A DNA stretch of 8,428 nt, from assembly GCA_945862545.1 (NCBI GenBank), contig CAMAYS010000090.1, forward strand, positions 1 through 8,428, written 5' to 3'. The stretch comes from Casp-actino8 sp945862545 (lineage in GTDB: Bacteria; Actinomycetota; Acidimicrobiia; Acidimicrobiales; Ilumatobacteraceae). Below, one piece after another: positions 1-6,060 of the stretch. Position numbers and translations under genes: made by a program. Under the pieces are notes generated by a model that worked only from the letters and a program-made list of their open reading frames with translations, ran no database searches and was not told the origin of the DNA. Position 1 is the first letter of the stretch; each line of letters begins with the position of its first letter.

Positions 1-468
1 ATCAATACCCTGTCCGGTCAAGAAACAACTTTGGGAGGACTCGGAGCCGACCTGATGCTGGTCGTCAATGTCGCCAGCAAGTGTGGACTCACGCCGCAGT
101 ACACGGGTCTTGAAGCGTTGCACGAGAAGTATGCCAACCGTGGTTTCAGCGTTGTCGGTGTTCCGTGTAATCAGTTCATGGGTCAAGAGCCGGGTACTGC
201 CGAAGAGATTGCGACGTTTTGTTCGACGTCATACGGTGTCACTTTCCCGCTTCTTGAAAAGATTGAAGTCAACGGTGAAGGCAGCCATGCCATCTACACC
301 GAACTCACAGCCTCGGCCGATGCCGAAGGCCACACGGGTGACATCCGCTGGAACTTTGAAAAGTTTCTCGTGAGCAAGTCAGGCGACATCATCGGGCGAT
401 TTGCTCCCATGGTCCAGCCAGATGACGCGACTTTGGTGGCCGCCATTGAGGCACACCTTTCACGCTAA
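1..468 (+). CDS. Glutathione peroxidase, Cys type (5' end cut by window)
   Basis: Thiol peroxidase of the glutathione peroxidase family, reducing hydrogen peroxide or lipid peroxides in the cytoplasm. The frame is open from base 1. The first in-window residues (INTLSGQETTL) are already the conserved N-terminal strand, so only a few residues are missing, and a TTG start at 31 would wrongly cut the fold. Numbering from the first complete codon, the peroxidatic site is NVASKCGLT with Cys28 in place of selenocysteine. The rest of the catalytic tetrad is present: Gln58 in PCNQF, and Trp117 and Asn118 in RWNFEKF. Cys74 in the segment before YGVTFP sits where the resolving cysteine lies in thioredoxin-dependent members, so the reductant is more likely thioredoxin than glutathione (family knowledge plus inference). 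The 155 visible residues fit a usual length near 160. An SDR gene follows 49 bp downstream on the same strand. Confidence 0.93.
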   Translation: MNTLSGQETTLGGLGADLMLVVNVASKCGLTPQYTGLEALHEKYANRGFSVVGVPCNQFMGQEPGTAEEIATFCSTSYGVTFPLLEKIEVNGEGSHAIYTELTASADAEGHTGDIRWNFEKFLVSKSGDIIGRFAPMVQPDDATLVAAIEAHLSR

Positions 469-484
469 GTTTTTCATGTGAGGG

Positions 485-502
485 CCCGAGAGCGATCTCG
501 GG
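485..502 (+). other. Perfect 7-bp hairpin with GCGA (GNRA) tetraloop
   Basis: Arms CCCGAGA (485-491) and TCTCGGG (496-502) pair perfectly around the loop GCGA, a stable GNRA tetraloop when read as + strand RNA. There is no T tract after it, and the ribosome binding site of the SDR begins 5 bases later (AAAGGGGA, 507-514). It therefore looks more like an intergenic mRNA processing or stability element, or a 5'-leader structure, than a classic terminator. Function is inferred. Confidence 0.55.
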
Positions 503-517
503 GATCAAAGGGGAATC

Positions 518-1306
518 ATGTCGCATACGCATCAAAGTGAACGCGTCGCTATCGTCACTGGGGCAGCCGATGGAATTGGTGCGGGCATTGTTCGTCGATT
601 AGTGGAAGACGGCGTTCGTGTTGTGGCTGCAGATATTGATGTTGGGTCAGGTGCAGCACTGCAGACACAATTTGGCGAGCGGGTGCGATTCGTGCGCACC
701 GATGTCACCAGTGAGCAAGACATCGTTGCCTTAGTTGCCGACACTGTGTATGTCTTTGGCACGGTAGACATTTTGGTTAACAATGCTTGGGGTGGCGGTG
801 GCATGGGACGCGTCGAATACAAAACTAATGAGTTACTTCAACATGGTTTAGATATGGCCTTCTATGCAGCTTTTTGGGCAATGCGCGAGTGTTTCCCGAT
901 CATGAAAGCCCAGTCTTGGGGTCGTGTCATCAACATGTGCTCACTCAATGGGGTGAACGCTCACATGGGAACTCTCGAGTACAACGTTGGTAAAGAAGCT
1001 TTACGCTCATTGACGAGAACGGCTGCCCGTGAATGGGCATCAACGGGAATCGTCGTGAACGCTCTCTGTCCAGCGGCCAAGAGCGCTGCTTTTCGCCGAG
1101 TCATGAGCCAGCATCCAGAATTAGTTGCTTCAGCGGACGCTCACAATCCAATGGGGCGTATCGGCGACCCGTACGACGACATTGCCCCCGTTGTCTCTTT
1201 TCTCGCCAGTGAAGATTGTCGGTACATGACAGGGAACACGCTTTTTGTGGATGGTGGCACACACATCAATGGTTCGTCGTGGGCGCCAGATCTTGGTGAT
1301 CATTGA
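518..1306 (+). CDS. Short-chain dehydrogenase/reductase (SDR family)
   Basis: A 262-residue classical SDR, an NAD(P)-dependent cytoplasmic oxidoreductase of unknown alcohol or ketone substrate. The dinucleotide-binding motif TGAADGIG is at residues 14-21. Asp39 after the second strand (VVAADID) favours NAD(H) over NADP(H). The DV of TDVT is at 62-63. Catalytic Ser142 (CSLNG), Tyr155 and Lys159 (YNVGK) are intact, and the C-terminal strand has the usual FVDGG. Two signature positions deviate: the NNAG motif reads NNAW (88-91), and the helix position normally held by the fourth catalytic residue, Asn, appears to be Asp112. Start ATG 518 is supported by AAAGGGGA at 507-514. The gene lies 49 bp behind the peroxidase and may share its transcript. 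The substrate cannot be told from sequence. Confidence 0.93.
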   Translation: MSHTHQSERVAIVTGAADGIGAGIVRRLVEDGVRVVAADIDVGSGAALQTQFGERVRFVRTDVTSEQDIVALVADTVYVFGTVDILVNNAWGGGGMGRVEYKTNELLQHGLDMAFYAAFWAMRECFPIMKAQSWGRVINMCSLNGVNAHMGTLEYNVGKEALRSLTRTAAREWASTGIVVNALCPAAKSAAFRRVMSQHPELVASADAHNPMGRIGDPYDDIAPVVSFLASEDCRYMTGNTLFVDGGTHINGSSWAPDLGDH

Positions 1307-1322
1307 CCTGCGGTTTAGGAAA
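1305..1322 (+). repeat. 18-bp direct repeat, left copy
   Basis: gacctgcggtttaggaaa overlaps the SDR stop codon and matches the copy at 2426-2443 at 17 of 18 positions (the only difference is t/a at the fifth base). The 13-base core gcggtttaggaaa is identical. The copies lie 1121 bp apart and bracket the DUF1566 gene with its flanks. Here TTTAG is followed by CTAAA at 1337-1341, a weak echo of the dyad in the right copy. It could be a recombination or target-site duplication, or coincidence. Confidence 0.5.
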
Positions 1323-1409
1323 AGAAAGAAACGTGTCTAAATTCGACTTGACAGATTCTTTTCGGCGGCGACTCTAGGTAACTCACACCATCCAGGGGCC
1401 CAGAACAAC

Positions 1410-1467
1410 AACCCGCAGGGTTCATTTCTCAGAAATATTCTTCCCGTGTTGATGCCGCCGAAGGCGG
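1410..1467. other. Three small perfect hairpins in the SDR/DUF1566 convergent gap
   Basis: The 184-bp gap between the convergent SDR and DUF1566 genes has no gene I can support. It holds three inverted repeats of the same geometry, 5-bp arms around 3 bases: AACCC/GGGTT (1410-1422), ATTTC/GAAAT (1424-1436) and CCGCC/GGCGG (1455-1467). On the - strand the first is followed by TTGTT, so it could be a weak terminator for the DUF1566 gene. On the + strand the first two could end SDR transcription. The GC-rich third hairpin lies 23 bases after the DUF1566 stop. Retroelement-diversified genes often carry a hairpin or cruciform at that place. Confidence 0.4.
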
Positions 1468-1490
1468 TAAGAACACAAATAGATAAATAG

Positions 1491-2330
1491 TTAAAAAGCC
1501 CGCACGGGACGGACGTAGAGCGTGCTGTCCTTGTTGTAGTTGCCCTGATTGCCGCCGGTGAAATACTGGCTCCACGCGCCGCCGTCGACGAGCTCAGAAG
1601 AACTCCAATAGTCGTTAGTAGAAAAACCACCAACACTCGCCCGATTGATGTACAACTTTTTCAGCTCATCTTTCGAGGGTAAAAACCAGTCTGATTCGCC
1701 ACTGTTGCTATAGTCGGCCGCAAGATCGGCTGCAAAACCAGCAGGGTCCGAACATCCATCCACAATCCTTGCCGTGTTTCCTTCACCAGTACCAATCGCT
1801 GTCGCATCAGCAAAAATGATCGACTCCCCGTTACAACCCCAATCAGCTGTCGGGTCAGCAGTCATCCCATCACAGTTGTTCTGCCAGCCGGCACACGCTG
1901 CCTCAAAATATTGCGAACCCACAGCTCGAGTCATATCAACATAAAAGATTTTTCCGTCACCAGGACCTGTGTCACCCACACCGTACAGAGCAAGGATGAT
2001 CGTCTTCGAAGACGTTTTCGCCAGATAATTACCTGACTTCGCGATCTTCAATTTCAACGTGCACGACCCCGTCGAACCCATCGTCAATTTTGTTGGATTA
2101 CTTTTCGGCGACAAGATACACGAACCCGTTTTCGACCAAGTTTTCACACCAGGCGAATTCGTTGAAGCAATAGCCGACAGGTTCTTCACCTGACCCGCCT
2201 CCAAAGACGACACCTTCCACGTCACCGTCGTCGATGTCGCAGCCGCCACAGAACCAGCAGTCACACCACCCACCAATCCAGCCACAACAAACACCACAAC
2301 CACAGCACGACCACGCACAAAACCAAACAT
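1491..2330 (-). CDS. Secreted DUF1566/Lcl C-terminal domain protein, candidate retroelement-diversified protein
   Basis: A secreted protein of 279 residues. Residues 1-30 form a Sec signal peptide (Arg-containing start, then a Val/Ala/Gly-rich hydrophobic core, probable cleavage after the Ala run). Residues ~35-115 look like an Ig-like beta domain with KTWSKTGSC and STGSC repeats (Cys71, Cys90). From ~116 (YGVGDTGPGDGKIFYVD) to the end is a DUF1566/Lcl-type, C-type-lectin-like domain, with DWFLPSKDEL (~215-224), YWSSSE (~241-246) and a terminal YVRPVRAF. Residues 247-273 (1512-1592) are encoded by 19 codons ending in C, 2 in T, 6 in G and none in A. The preceding 27 codons have only 4 ending in C. 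That fits AAC codons randomised at their first two positions, as in variable regions of diversity-generating retroelements, which are known to use DUF1566-type domains. Start ATG 2330 lies 5 bases after GGGGG. A GTG at 2333 is the alternative. The ligand is unknown. Confidence 0.85.
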   Translation of the reverse strand: MFGFVRGRAVVVVFVVAGLVGGVTAGSVAAATSTTVTWKVSSLEAGQVKNLSAIASTNSPGVKTWSKTGSCILSPKSNPTKLTMGSTGSCTLKLKIAKSGNYLAKTSSKTIILALYGVGDTGPGDGKIFYVDMTRAVGSQYFEAACAGWQNNCDGMTADPTADWGCNGESIIFADATAIGTGEGNTARIVDGCSDPAGFAADLAADYSNSGESDWFLPSKDELKKLYINRASVGGFSTNDYWSSSELVDGGAWSQYFTGGNQGNYNKDSTLYVRPVRAF

Positions 2331-2368
2331 CACAACCCCCGCCTACAACACCCACGGAGACCGAATAT

Positions 2369-2407
2369 CCCCGCCACCCGACCTTACCCCCAATCCAACT
2401 CACCCCC
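2369..2407 (-). other. G-tract cluster, possible G-quadruplex in the DUF1566 leader
   Basis: Read on the - strand (the sense of the DUF1566 gene), four G runs of 5, 5, 3 and 4 occur at 2403-2407, 2387-2391, 2377-2379 and 2369-2372. They are separated by 11, 7 and 4 bases, and the start codon is ~39 bases further on. The first loop is longer than in strict quadruplex rules. The gap 2331-2498 otherwise contains no gene. It is very rich in G and T on this strand and also carries the dyad at 2431-2452. Confidence 0.35.
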
Positions 2408-2425
2408 GACACAAATCGACCACAC

Positions 2426-2443
2426 GACCAGCGGTTTAGGAAA
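2426..2443 (+). repeat. 18-bp direct repeat, right copy
   Basis: gaccagcggtttaggaaa, matching 1305-1322 at 17 of 18 positions in the same orientation. It lies between the NTF2-like gene and the DUF1566 gene, 96 bp upstream of the DUF1566 start. Unlike the left copy, it is half of a clear dyad (2431-2452). Confidence 0.5.
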
Positions 2444-2452
2444 CCTAAACGC
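2431..2452. other. Inverted repeat GTTTAGG / CCTAAAC
   Basis: GTTTAGG (2434-2440) and CCTAAAC (2444-2450) pair perfectly around AAA. The stem extends by CG/GC pairs at 2432-2433 and 2451-2452. It lies ~47 bases past the NTF2-like stop and ~100 bases before the DUF1566 start on the - strand, with no T tract. It could be a U-less terminator of the upstream operon, an operator, or a recombination site. The sequence cannot decide between these. Confidence 0.4.
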
Positions 2453-2498
2453 ATGTACCTTCTCAGCCGTGTCTCCATGTATGGCGGATCGCCCGCAA

Positions 2499-3485
2499 TT
2501 ACACGCCCCGCATTTTATATTTCATGATGTCCGGAGCCGTGAGGCTTGAGCCACACTTCGCGCTGGCCGCCATTACTTCTGGATCCATCAGCGAAGCGGT
2601 GTCAAAGTAGTCTGCGGCGTAGACAGTAAATCCATCGCGGTAACGGCGCACACTGGTTCCGCGAAACATGGGCACACGCTCGCCGTCGCTGGTGACTGCT
2701 ACTTGCACCCACTCCTGCAGATAAGTCTTGCCATTATTTAGTTCGGGGCCGACTGGCATGAACTCGATGTTCCCGACGCGTGGCATGATGTCCATAATCC
2801 ACGACTTGATTTCATCGCGACCATGAAAGACTCCGAATATTGGATCGTGATACACCGAGTCAGTGGGGTGGAACTGTTCGCAATCAGCGTCAAAGTCCAC
2901 TTCCGAGCACACCGTGACTGGCGTAGCCAGATGTCGTTGCCACTCTTTAGGTGATGGCGCATCGGGCAACGGTGCTGCCTCAACTCCAGGTGGTGGTGGA
3001 ACACGAAACGAGCCCGTGTCATACACATCACAAGCCCATGTGATCCAACTGTCTCGATAGCGGCGCACACTCACACCTCGCGACATCGGCATTTTCCCTT
3101 CACCCATTCCCATGGCTTGCATATCGGCAACCATTTGCCACTCATCAAGAGTTGTGACGCCTTCACCGTCATCGAAAAACTCAGGCTCCGCTGTGGGAAC
3201 AAACTCGATGAAACTAATTTCCGACATCATCGGCACGAGCCAACCGCGAATATTTCTTTGCCCATAATACGAGCCGTAAATCGCATCAAAATAACGTGAA
3301 TCCGTCGGATGCATAAAGTCCGCCATCAGATCAATGCCAGCACGCCCAACTGCGGGATGAGAAAGCGCTGTCATCATTTCTTCAGGCGACAGATTGCTGG
3401 GTTGCGTGACTAGACGATCAACGCTGAGGGGTTGATCAGTCAATGACTCAGCAAACTTCTCAACGAACTTTTCAACTTTATTCAC
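2499..3485 (-). CDS. Tandem NTF2/SnoaL-like two-domain protein
   Basis: A 328-residue cytoplasmic protein made of two homologous NTF2-like cone domains. Copy 1 (~50-160) contains HPTDSRY (59-65), FVPTAE, EWQMVA, SRGVSVRRYRD (~135-145) and DVYDTGS. Copy 2 (~195-300) contains HPTDSVY (206-212), FMPVGPE, EWVQVA, FRGTSVRRYRD (~274-284) and DYFDTAS. The offset is ~147 residues, with a Pro-rich linker (PPPPGVEAAPLPDAP) between. Family members include polyketide cyclases, isomerases and dehydratases as well as non-catalytic binding proteins, so the function stays open. There is no signal peptide. The start is GTG 3485, with GGAG 8 bases upstream. An upstream ATG is not available in frame nearby. It follows the amidohydrolase after 37 bp on the same strand, suggesting co-transcription and perhaps action on the same substrate class. 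Confidence 0.85.
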   Translation of the reverse strand: MNKVEKFVEKFAESLTDQPLSVDRLVTQPSNLSPEEMMTALSHPAVGRAGIDLMADFMHPTDSRYFDAIYGSYYGQRNIRGWLVPMMSEISFIEFVPTAEPEFFDDGEGVTTLDEWQMVADMQAMGMGEGKMPMSRGVSVRRYRDSWITWACDVYDTGSFRVPPPPGVEAAPLPDAPSPKEWQRHLATPVTVCSEVDFDADCEQFHPTDSVYHDPIFGVFHGRDEIKSWIMDIMPRVGNIEFMPVGPELNNGKTYLQEWVQVAVTSDGERVPMFRGTSVRRYRDGFTVYAADYFDTASLMDPEVMAASAKCGSSLTAPDIMKYKMRGV

Positions 3486-3522
3486 AATGAAATCTCCCTT
3501 TTAAATAACGACTGACTTTTAT

Positions 3523-5283
3523 CTAACTACGAACTAATGAACCCGGTCGCGCCCCAGTATCGGCATCATGACGGCGCGTGACTTGACCTTTCACCAGTGT
3601 CGCCAAATAGCCCTTGACGGGCTGAATCAGACGCGTCCCACCTGCAGGCAGATCATGAAATGCCTTGGGTGGTGAGACCGTGAGATTTTCGAAGTCAATG
3701 ACATTGATATCGGCGCGCAGTCCGACTGCGAGACGTCCGCGATCGTTCAAACCGTACAAATCTGCATTACGGCTCGTCTGTTTCGCCACCAAGAACTCCA
3801 GCGGGATGCGTTCACCGAGATGACGATCACGAGCCCAGAACGTCAATTGGGTTGTCGGCATCGTCGCATCACAGATGAGAGTCACATGCGCTCCAGCATC
3901 AGAGAGACCAGTCACGGTTTCTGGGTGCATCAGCATCTTGCGTAAAACCTCTTGGCTTTCATGCACATTCGCTCCACCCATCAGGGCACACATCGCGGCC
4001 CCGTTTTGCTCGAGCATGTAGTCGTACAACAAACTCAAAACATTTTCACCCGTGGATGCTGCCCGTGAACCGAGCATGTTTGATGGGTCTGGTTCATAGT
4101 CCACCGGGTCCGCTAGTGGGTACATGAAACTGGCCGCGTTTTGGAAGAGTTGATACATGTTGGCCATCGAACCTGGTTGGTCAACGGGCACATCACCTTC
4201 GGACATGATGGCGGCTTTGACTTCTGGCTTAGCCATTTCTCGCGCTCGCTCAGCCAAAGATAAATGCGTCAACTTCATGTACGTCGGTCGACGCTGGAAT
4301 GCGTGATAGCCCGACAACCCCGATGCCAATCCGATCGGCCGTGATGGAACTTGCGGAAACAATTGCGCCCCTGTTTGATTAGCGGTGACAACCATTTCCA
4401 GCAGTCGTTCCCAAGTATCTGGGGCATAGTCGGGTGATTGGACCAAGGTGAATGTGACCTTGCGTCCACTTTGGCGAGAAAAATCAGCCATCAATGTCAG
4501 TTCGGCTTCAGGAGTCGTGCGTTCTCCACCAAGGCCTTCCAACTTGCCGACAGTTCCCGCGGGAATCATTTCAAAGACGCCTCGACCCGCTTTTCGCATG
4601 GCTTGTGCGATCGCCGAAAGTTCTTGATCAGGAGCAAAGGTTCCGGGTACTGGTGAACCGTCAAGAGCGCGATGCCCAATAGTACGCGAGGTACTAAAAC
4701 CTACGGCTCCAGCAATGAGCGCTTGCGTCACGAGGCGCGACATTTCGTTCAGATCTTCATTGGTGGCATCAAGATTTTCTTTACCCCGCTCACCCATCAC
4801 GTAATACCGCAATGCGCCATGAGCAACCTGTGCACCGATATCCAACGAGTACCGACGACTGGCGATGTAATCCATATATTCGGGGAACGATTCCCACTGA
4901 CCCCACTCAATGCCTTCATATAAAGCAGTGCCCGGAATATCCTCAACGCCTTCCATGAGTTCAATCAGTGCCTTTTCGCCACCTGGTCGCACTGGCGCAA
5001 AACCTACGCCACAGTTACCCATCACGATTGTCGTGGCACCGTTACCAGCTGATGGATCCATGACTTCGTCCCAACTCACCTGACCGTCGTAGTGGGTATG
5101 GACGTCAACCCAACCTGGCGTGACTATGGCTCCATCGGCGTCAATAATTTCACGAGCCGATTCGGTGATCGAACCTCCGACCTCAACGATCAACCCATCG
5201 CGCACACCAACATCGCCTTGACGTCGAGCATCACCCGAACCATCAACGATCGTTCCGCCCTTAATCACATAATCCAGCATCAT
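3523..5283 (-). CDS. Amidohydrolase, N-acyl-D-amino-acid deacylase family
   Basis: A metal-dependent hydrolase of 586 residues related to D-aminoacylase, probably cleaving an amide or ring bond of a small molecule in the cytoplasm. The N-terminal beta-sandwich strand (YVIKGGTIVDGSG) leads into TPGWVDVHTHYDGQ with metal ligands His62 and His64. Cys91 (GNCGVGFAP) follows 29 residues after His62, the same spacing as His67-Cys96 in the Alcaligenes enzyme. Asp462 in GLSDAGAH is the expected catalytic Asp, and the C-terminal GLRADINVIDFENL strand closes the sandwich. The two later His ligands of D-aminoacylase are not obvious: the matching stretches read VFEMIP (~236-241) and FTLVQSP (~278-284). 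The substrate may therefore differ from N-acyl-D-amino acids. GGGGGG at 5286-5291 is only 2 bases from ATG 5283 but 5 from ATG 5280, so the second Met may be the true start. It sits between the DinB-like gene (51 bp) and the NTF2-like gene (37 bp). Confidence 0.9.
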   Translation of the reverse strand: MMLDYVIKGGTIVDGSGDARRQGDVGVRDGLIVEVGGSITESAREIIDADGAIVTPGWVDVHTHYDGQVSWDEVMDPSAGNGATTIVMGNCGVGFAPVRPGGEKALIELMEGVEDIPGTALYEGIEWGQWESFPEYMDYIASRRYSLDIGAQVAHGALRYYVMGERGKENLDATNEDLNEMSRLVTQALIAGAVGFSTSRTIGHRALDGSPVPGTFAPDQELSAIAQAMRKAGRGVFEMIPAGTVGKLEGLGGERTTPEAELTLMADFSRQSGRKVTFTLVQSPDYAPDTWERLLEMVVTANQTGAQLFPQVPSRPIGLASGLSGYHAFQRRPTYMKLTHLSLAERAREMAKPEVKAAIMSEGDVPVDQPGSMANMYQLFQNAASFMYPLADPVDYEPDPSNMLGSRAASTGENVLSLLYDYMLEQNGAAMCALMGGANVHESQEVLRKMLMHPETVTGLSDAGAHVTLICDATMPTTQLTFWARDRHLGERIPLEFLVAKQTSRNADLYGLNDRGRLAVGLRADINVIDFENLTVSPPKAFHDLPAGGTRLIQPVKGYLATLVKGQVTRRHDADTGARPGSLVRS

Positions 5284-5334
5284 GACCCCCCAGTCAAAAT
5301 CTTACGAAGGGTAAGTTAGCCCACGATCAGCCAA

Positions 5335-5871
5335 TTAGTCGTGCTCTAGAAGCCCCGCCTCTTTGGACCATTGCCAATGCATCCGGCCATGTCCAGCATT
5401 GGCCGCAAGAACTCCGCCGACGGTGCCATCAGCCCATGGCGCACCAGGCAAAGTTTCGGCTAACTGCTCGTCAGAAAGTTCACTCAGCAATTGCAATGTC
5501 ACAGAACGGGCACTGGCCGTTACGGCGATTGCTGCGCTCAAGGTGATACCGCCATGTTGCACCTGCCACTCTTCAGTCATTGCGTGCACCGTGGCCATAA
5601 TCTGCTCGACGGTGCGGGGCTGTCCCGAGGCATCAGTGCGCAGACCAACAGGATTACTGTCGCCGCCAATGTGGCGCCGAATCATCGCCGCGAAGTTGCG
5701 CTCAATCAGAGCAAGGTGCACAAAATGGTCGGTGGCCGTCCACATATTGGAGGCATCATGTTCACTGGGTGTCAAAGGACGCACAAGTTGCTCTTCAGAA
5801 AGTTCGCTCATCGCGTTCAACAGCCAGACCCGGTCATTATTCAGCGTGGTCTCTATCTCAACGCGGTTCAT
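5335..5871 (-). CDS. DinB-like four-helix-bundle protein
   Basis: A 178-residue protein resembling the DinB/YfiT-like superfamily, which includes metal-binding thiol transferases (mycothiol- or bacillithiol-dependent) and maleylpyruvate-isomerase-like enzymes. Visible signatures are an N-terminal helix with LSEEQL, W44..DHFVHL (49-53) giving His49, a mirrored LSDEQL (~132-137), and HGRMHW (161-166) giving His161 and His165. Together these make the typical three-His metal site. There is no signal peptide. ATG 5871 is preceded by GAGGGGGA. It is the first gene of a possible three-gene run with the amidohydrolase and NTF2-like genes. If the host is an actinobacterium, a mycothiol-linked role is plausible, but this is inference from the superfamily. 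A plain DinB stress protein of unknown function is the alternative. Confidence 0.75.
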   Translation of the reverse strand: MNRVEIETTLNNDRVWLLNAMSELSEEQLVRPLTPSEHDASNMWTATDHFVHLALIERNFAAMIRRHIGGDSNPVGLRTDASGQPRTVEQIMATVHAMTEEWQVQHGGITLSAAIAVTASARSVTLQLLSELSDEQLAETLPGAPWADGTVGGVLAANAGHGRMHWQWSKEAGLLEHD

Positions 5872-5948
5872 GCATCCCCCTCAACATGGTCAGTCTCACA
5901 CATCTCACAGAGAATAACGACCCAAGGATGAGACACGCATCTTTGGCG

Positions 5949-5964
5949 GACCAAGGCTTTGGTC
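5949..5964 (-). terminator. Hairpin just downstream of tRNA-Gly
   Basis: GACCAA (5949-5954) and TTGGTC (5959-5964) form a perfect 6-bp stem around 4 bases, 8 bases past the tRNA CCA end. No T tract follows on the - strand. It may be a U-less terminator or a 3'-processing boundary for the tRNA. The remaining bases up to the DinB-like start (5872-5948) show no convincing promoter. Confidence 0.3.
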
Positions 5965-5972
5965 ATGATCAC

Positions 5973-6047
5973 TGGAGCGGGTGACGGGAATCGAACCCGC
6001 ATAATCAGCTTGGAAGGCTGAGATTCTAACCATTGAACTACACCCGC
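5973..6047 (-). tRNA. tRNA-Gly (anticodon UCC), CCA encoded
   Basis: Read on the - strand, the acceptor arm GCGGGTG (6047-6041) pairs fully with CACCCGC (5983-5977). The D arm carries GTTCAATGG, and the anticodon stem TCAGC/GCTGA encloses the loop CTTCCAA with anticodon TCC, which reads GGA and GGG. The T arm is GCGGG-TTCGATT-CCCGT with one G-U pair. The discriminator is T (5976), and CCA is encoded at 5975-5973. Length is 72 nt without CCA. It stands alone between the GNAT gene and the DinB-like gene on the same strand. Confidence 0.97.
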
Positions 6048-6060
6048 ATGTTGCGTCCCT

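Noticed and set aside
31..468. TTG at 31 as the start of the peroxidase.
   Set aside because: The in-frame sequence before it already matches the conserved N-terminal strand of the family, so the true start lies left of the window.
1337..1636. A 99-codon - strand open frame overlapping the end of the DUF1566 gene, considered also as a template repeat.
   Set aside because: It reads the DUF1566 end in another frame and shows no family. The part beyond 1490 has no near copy of the variable region, so it is not the template.
2431..2452. Integron attC site.
   Set aside because: GTTTAGG does not fit the GTTRRRY core, there are no paired outer and inner boxes of the right layout, and no integrase gene is present.
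2098..2478. A 126-codon - strand open frame rich in Cys, Gly and Trp.
   Set aside because: It is an out-of-frame reading of the G/T-rich leader and start of the DUF1566 gene. Its odd composition follows from the GT bias, and its frame conflicts with a clear signal peptide.
3486..3522. Terminator or separate promoter between the amidohydrolase and NTF2-like genes.
   Set aside because: There is no inverted repeat or convincing -10/-35 pair in the 37 bases; only the ribosome binding site is evident.
5363..5917. A 184-codon + strand open frame antisense to the DinB-like gene.
   Set aside because: It has no recognisable domain and a Ser/Arg/Cys-rich shadow composition. The opposite strand holds an intact His triad and a good ribosome binding site.
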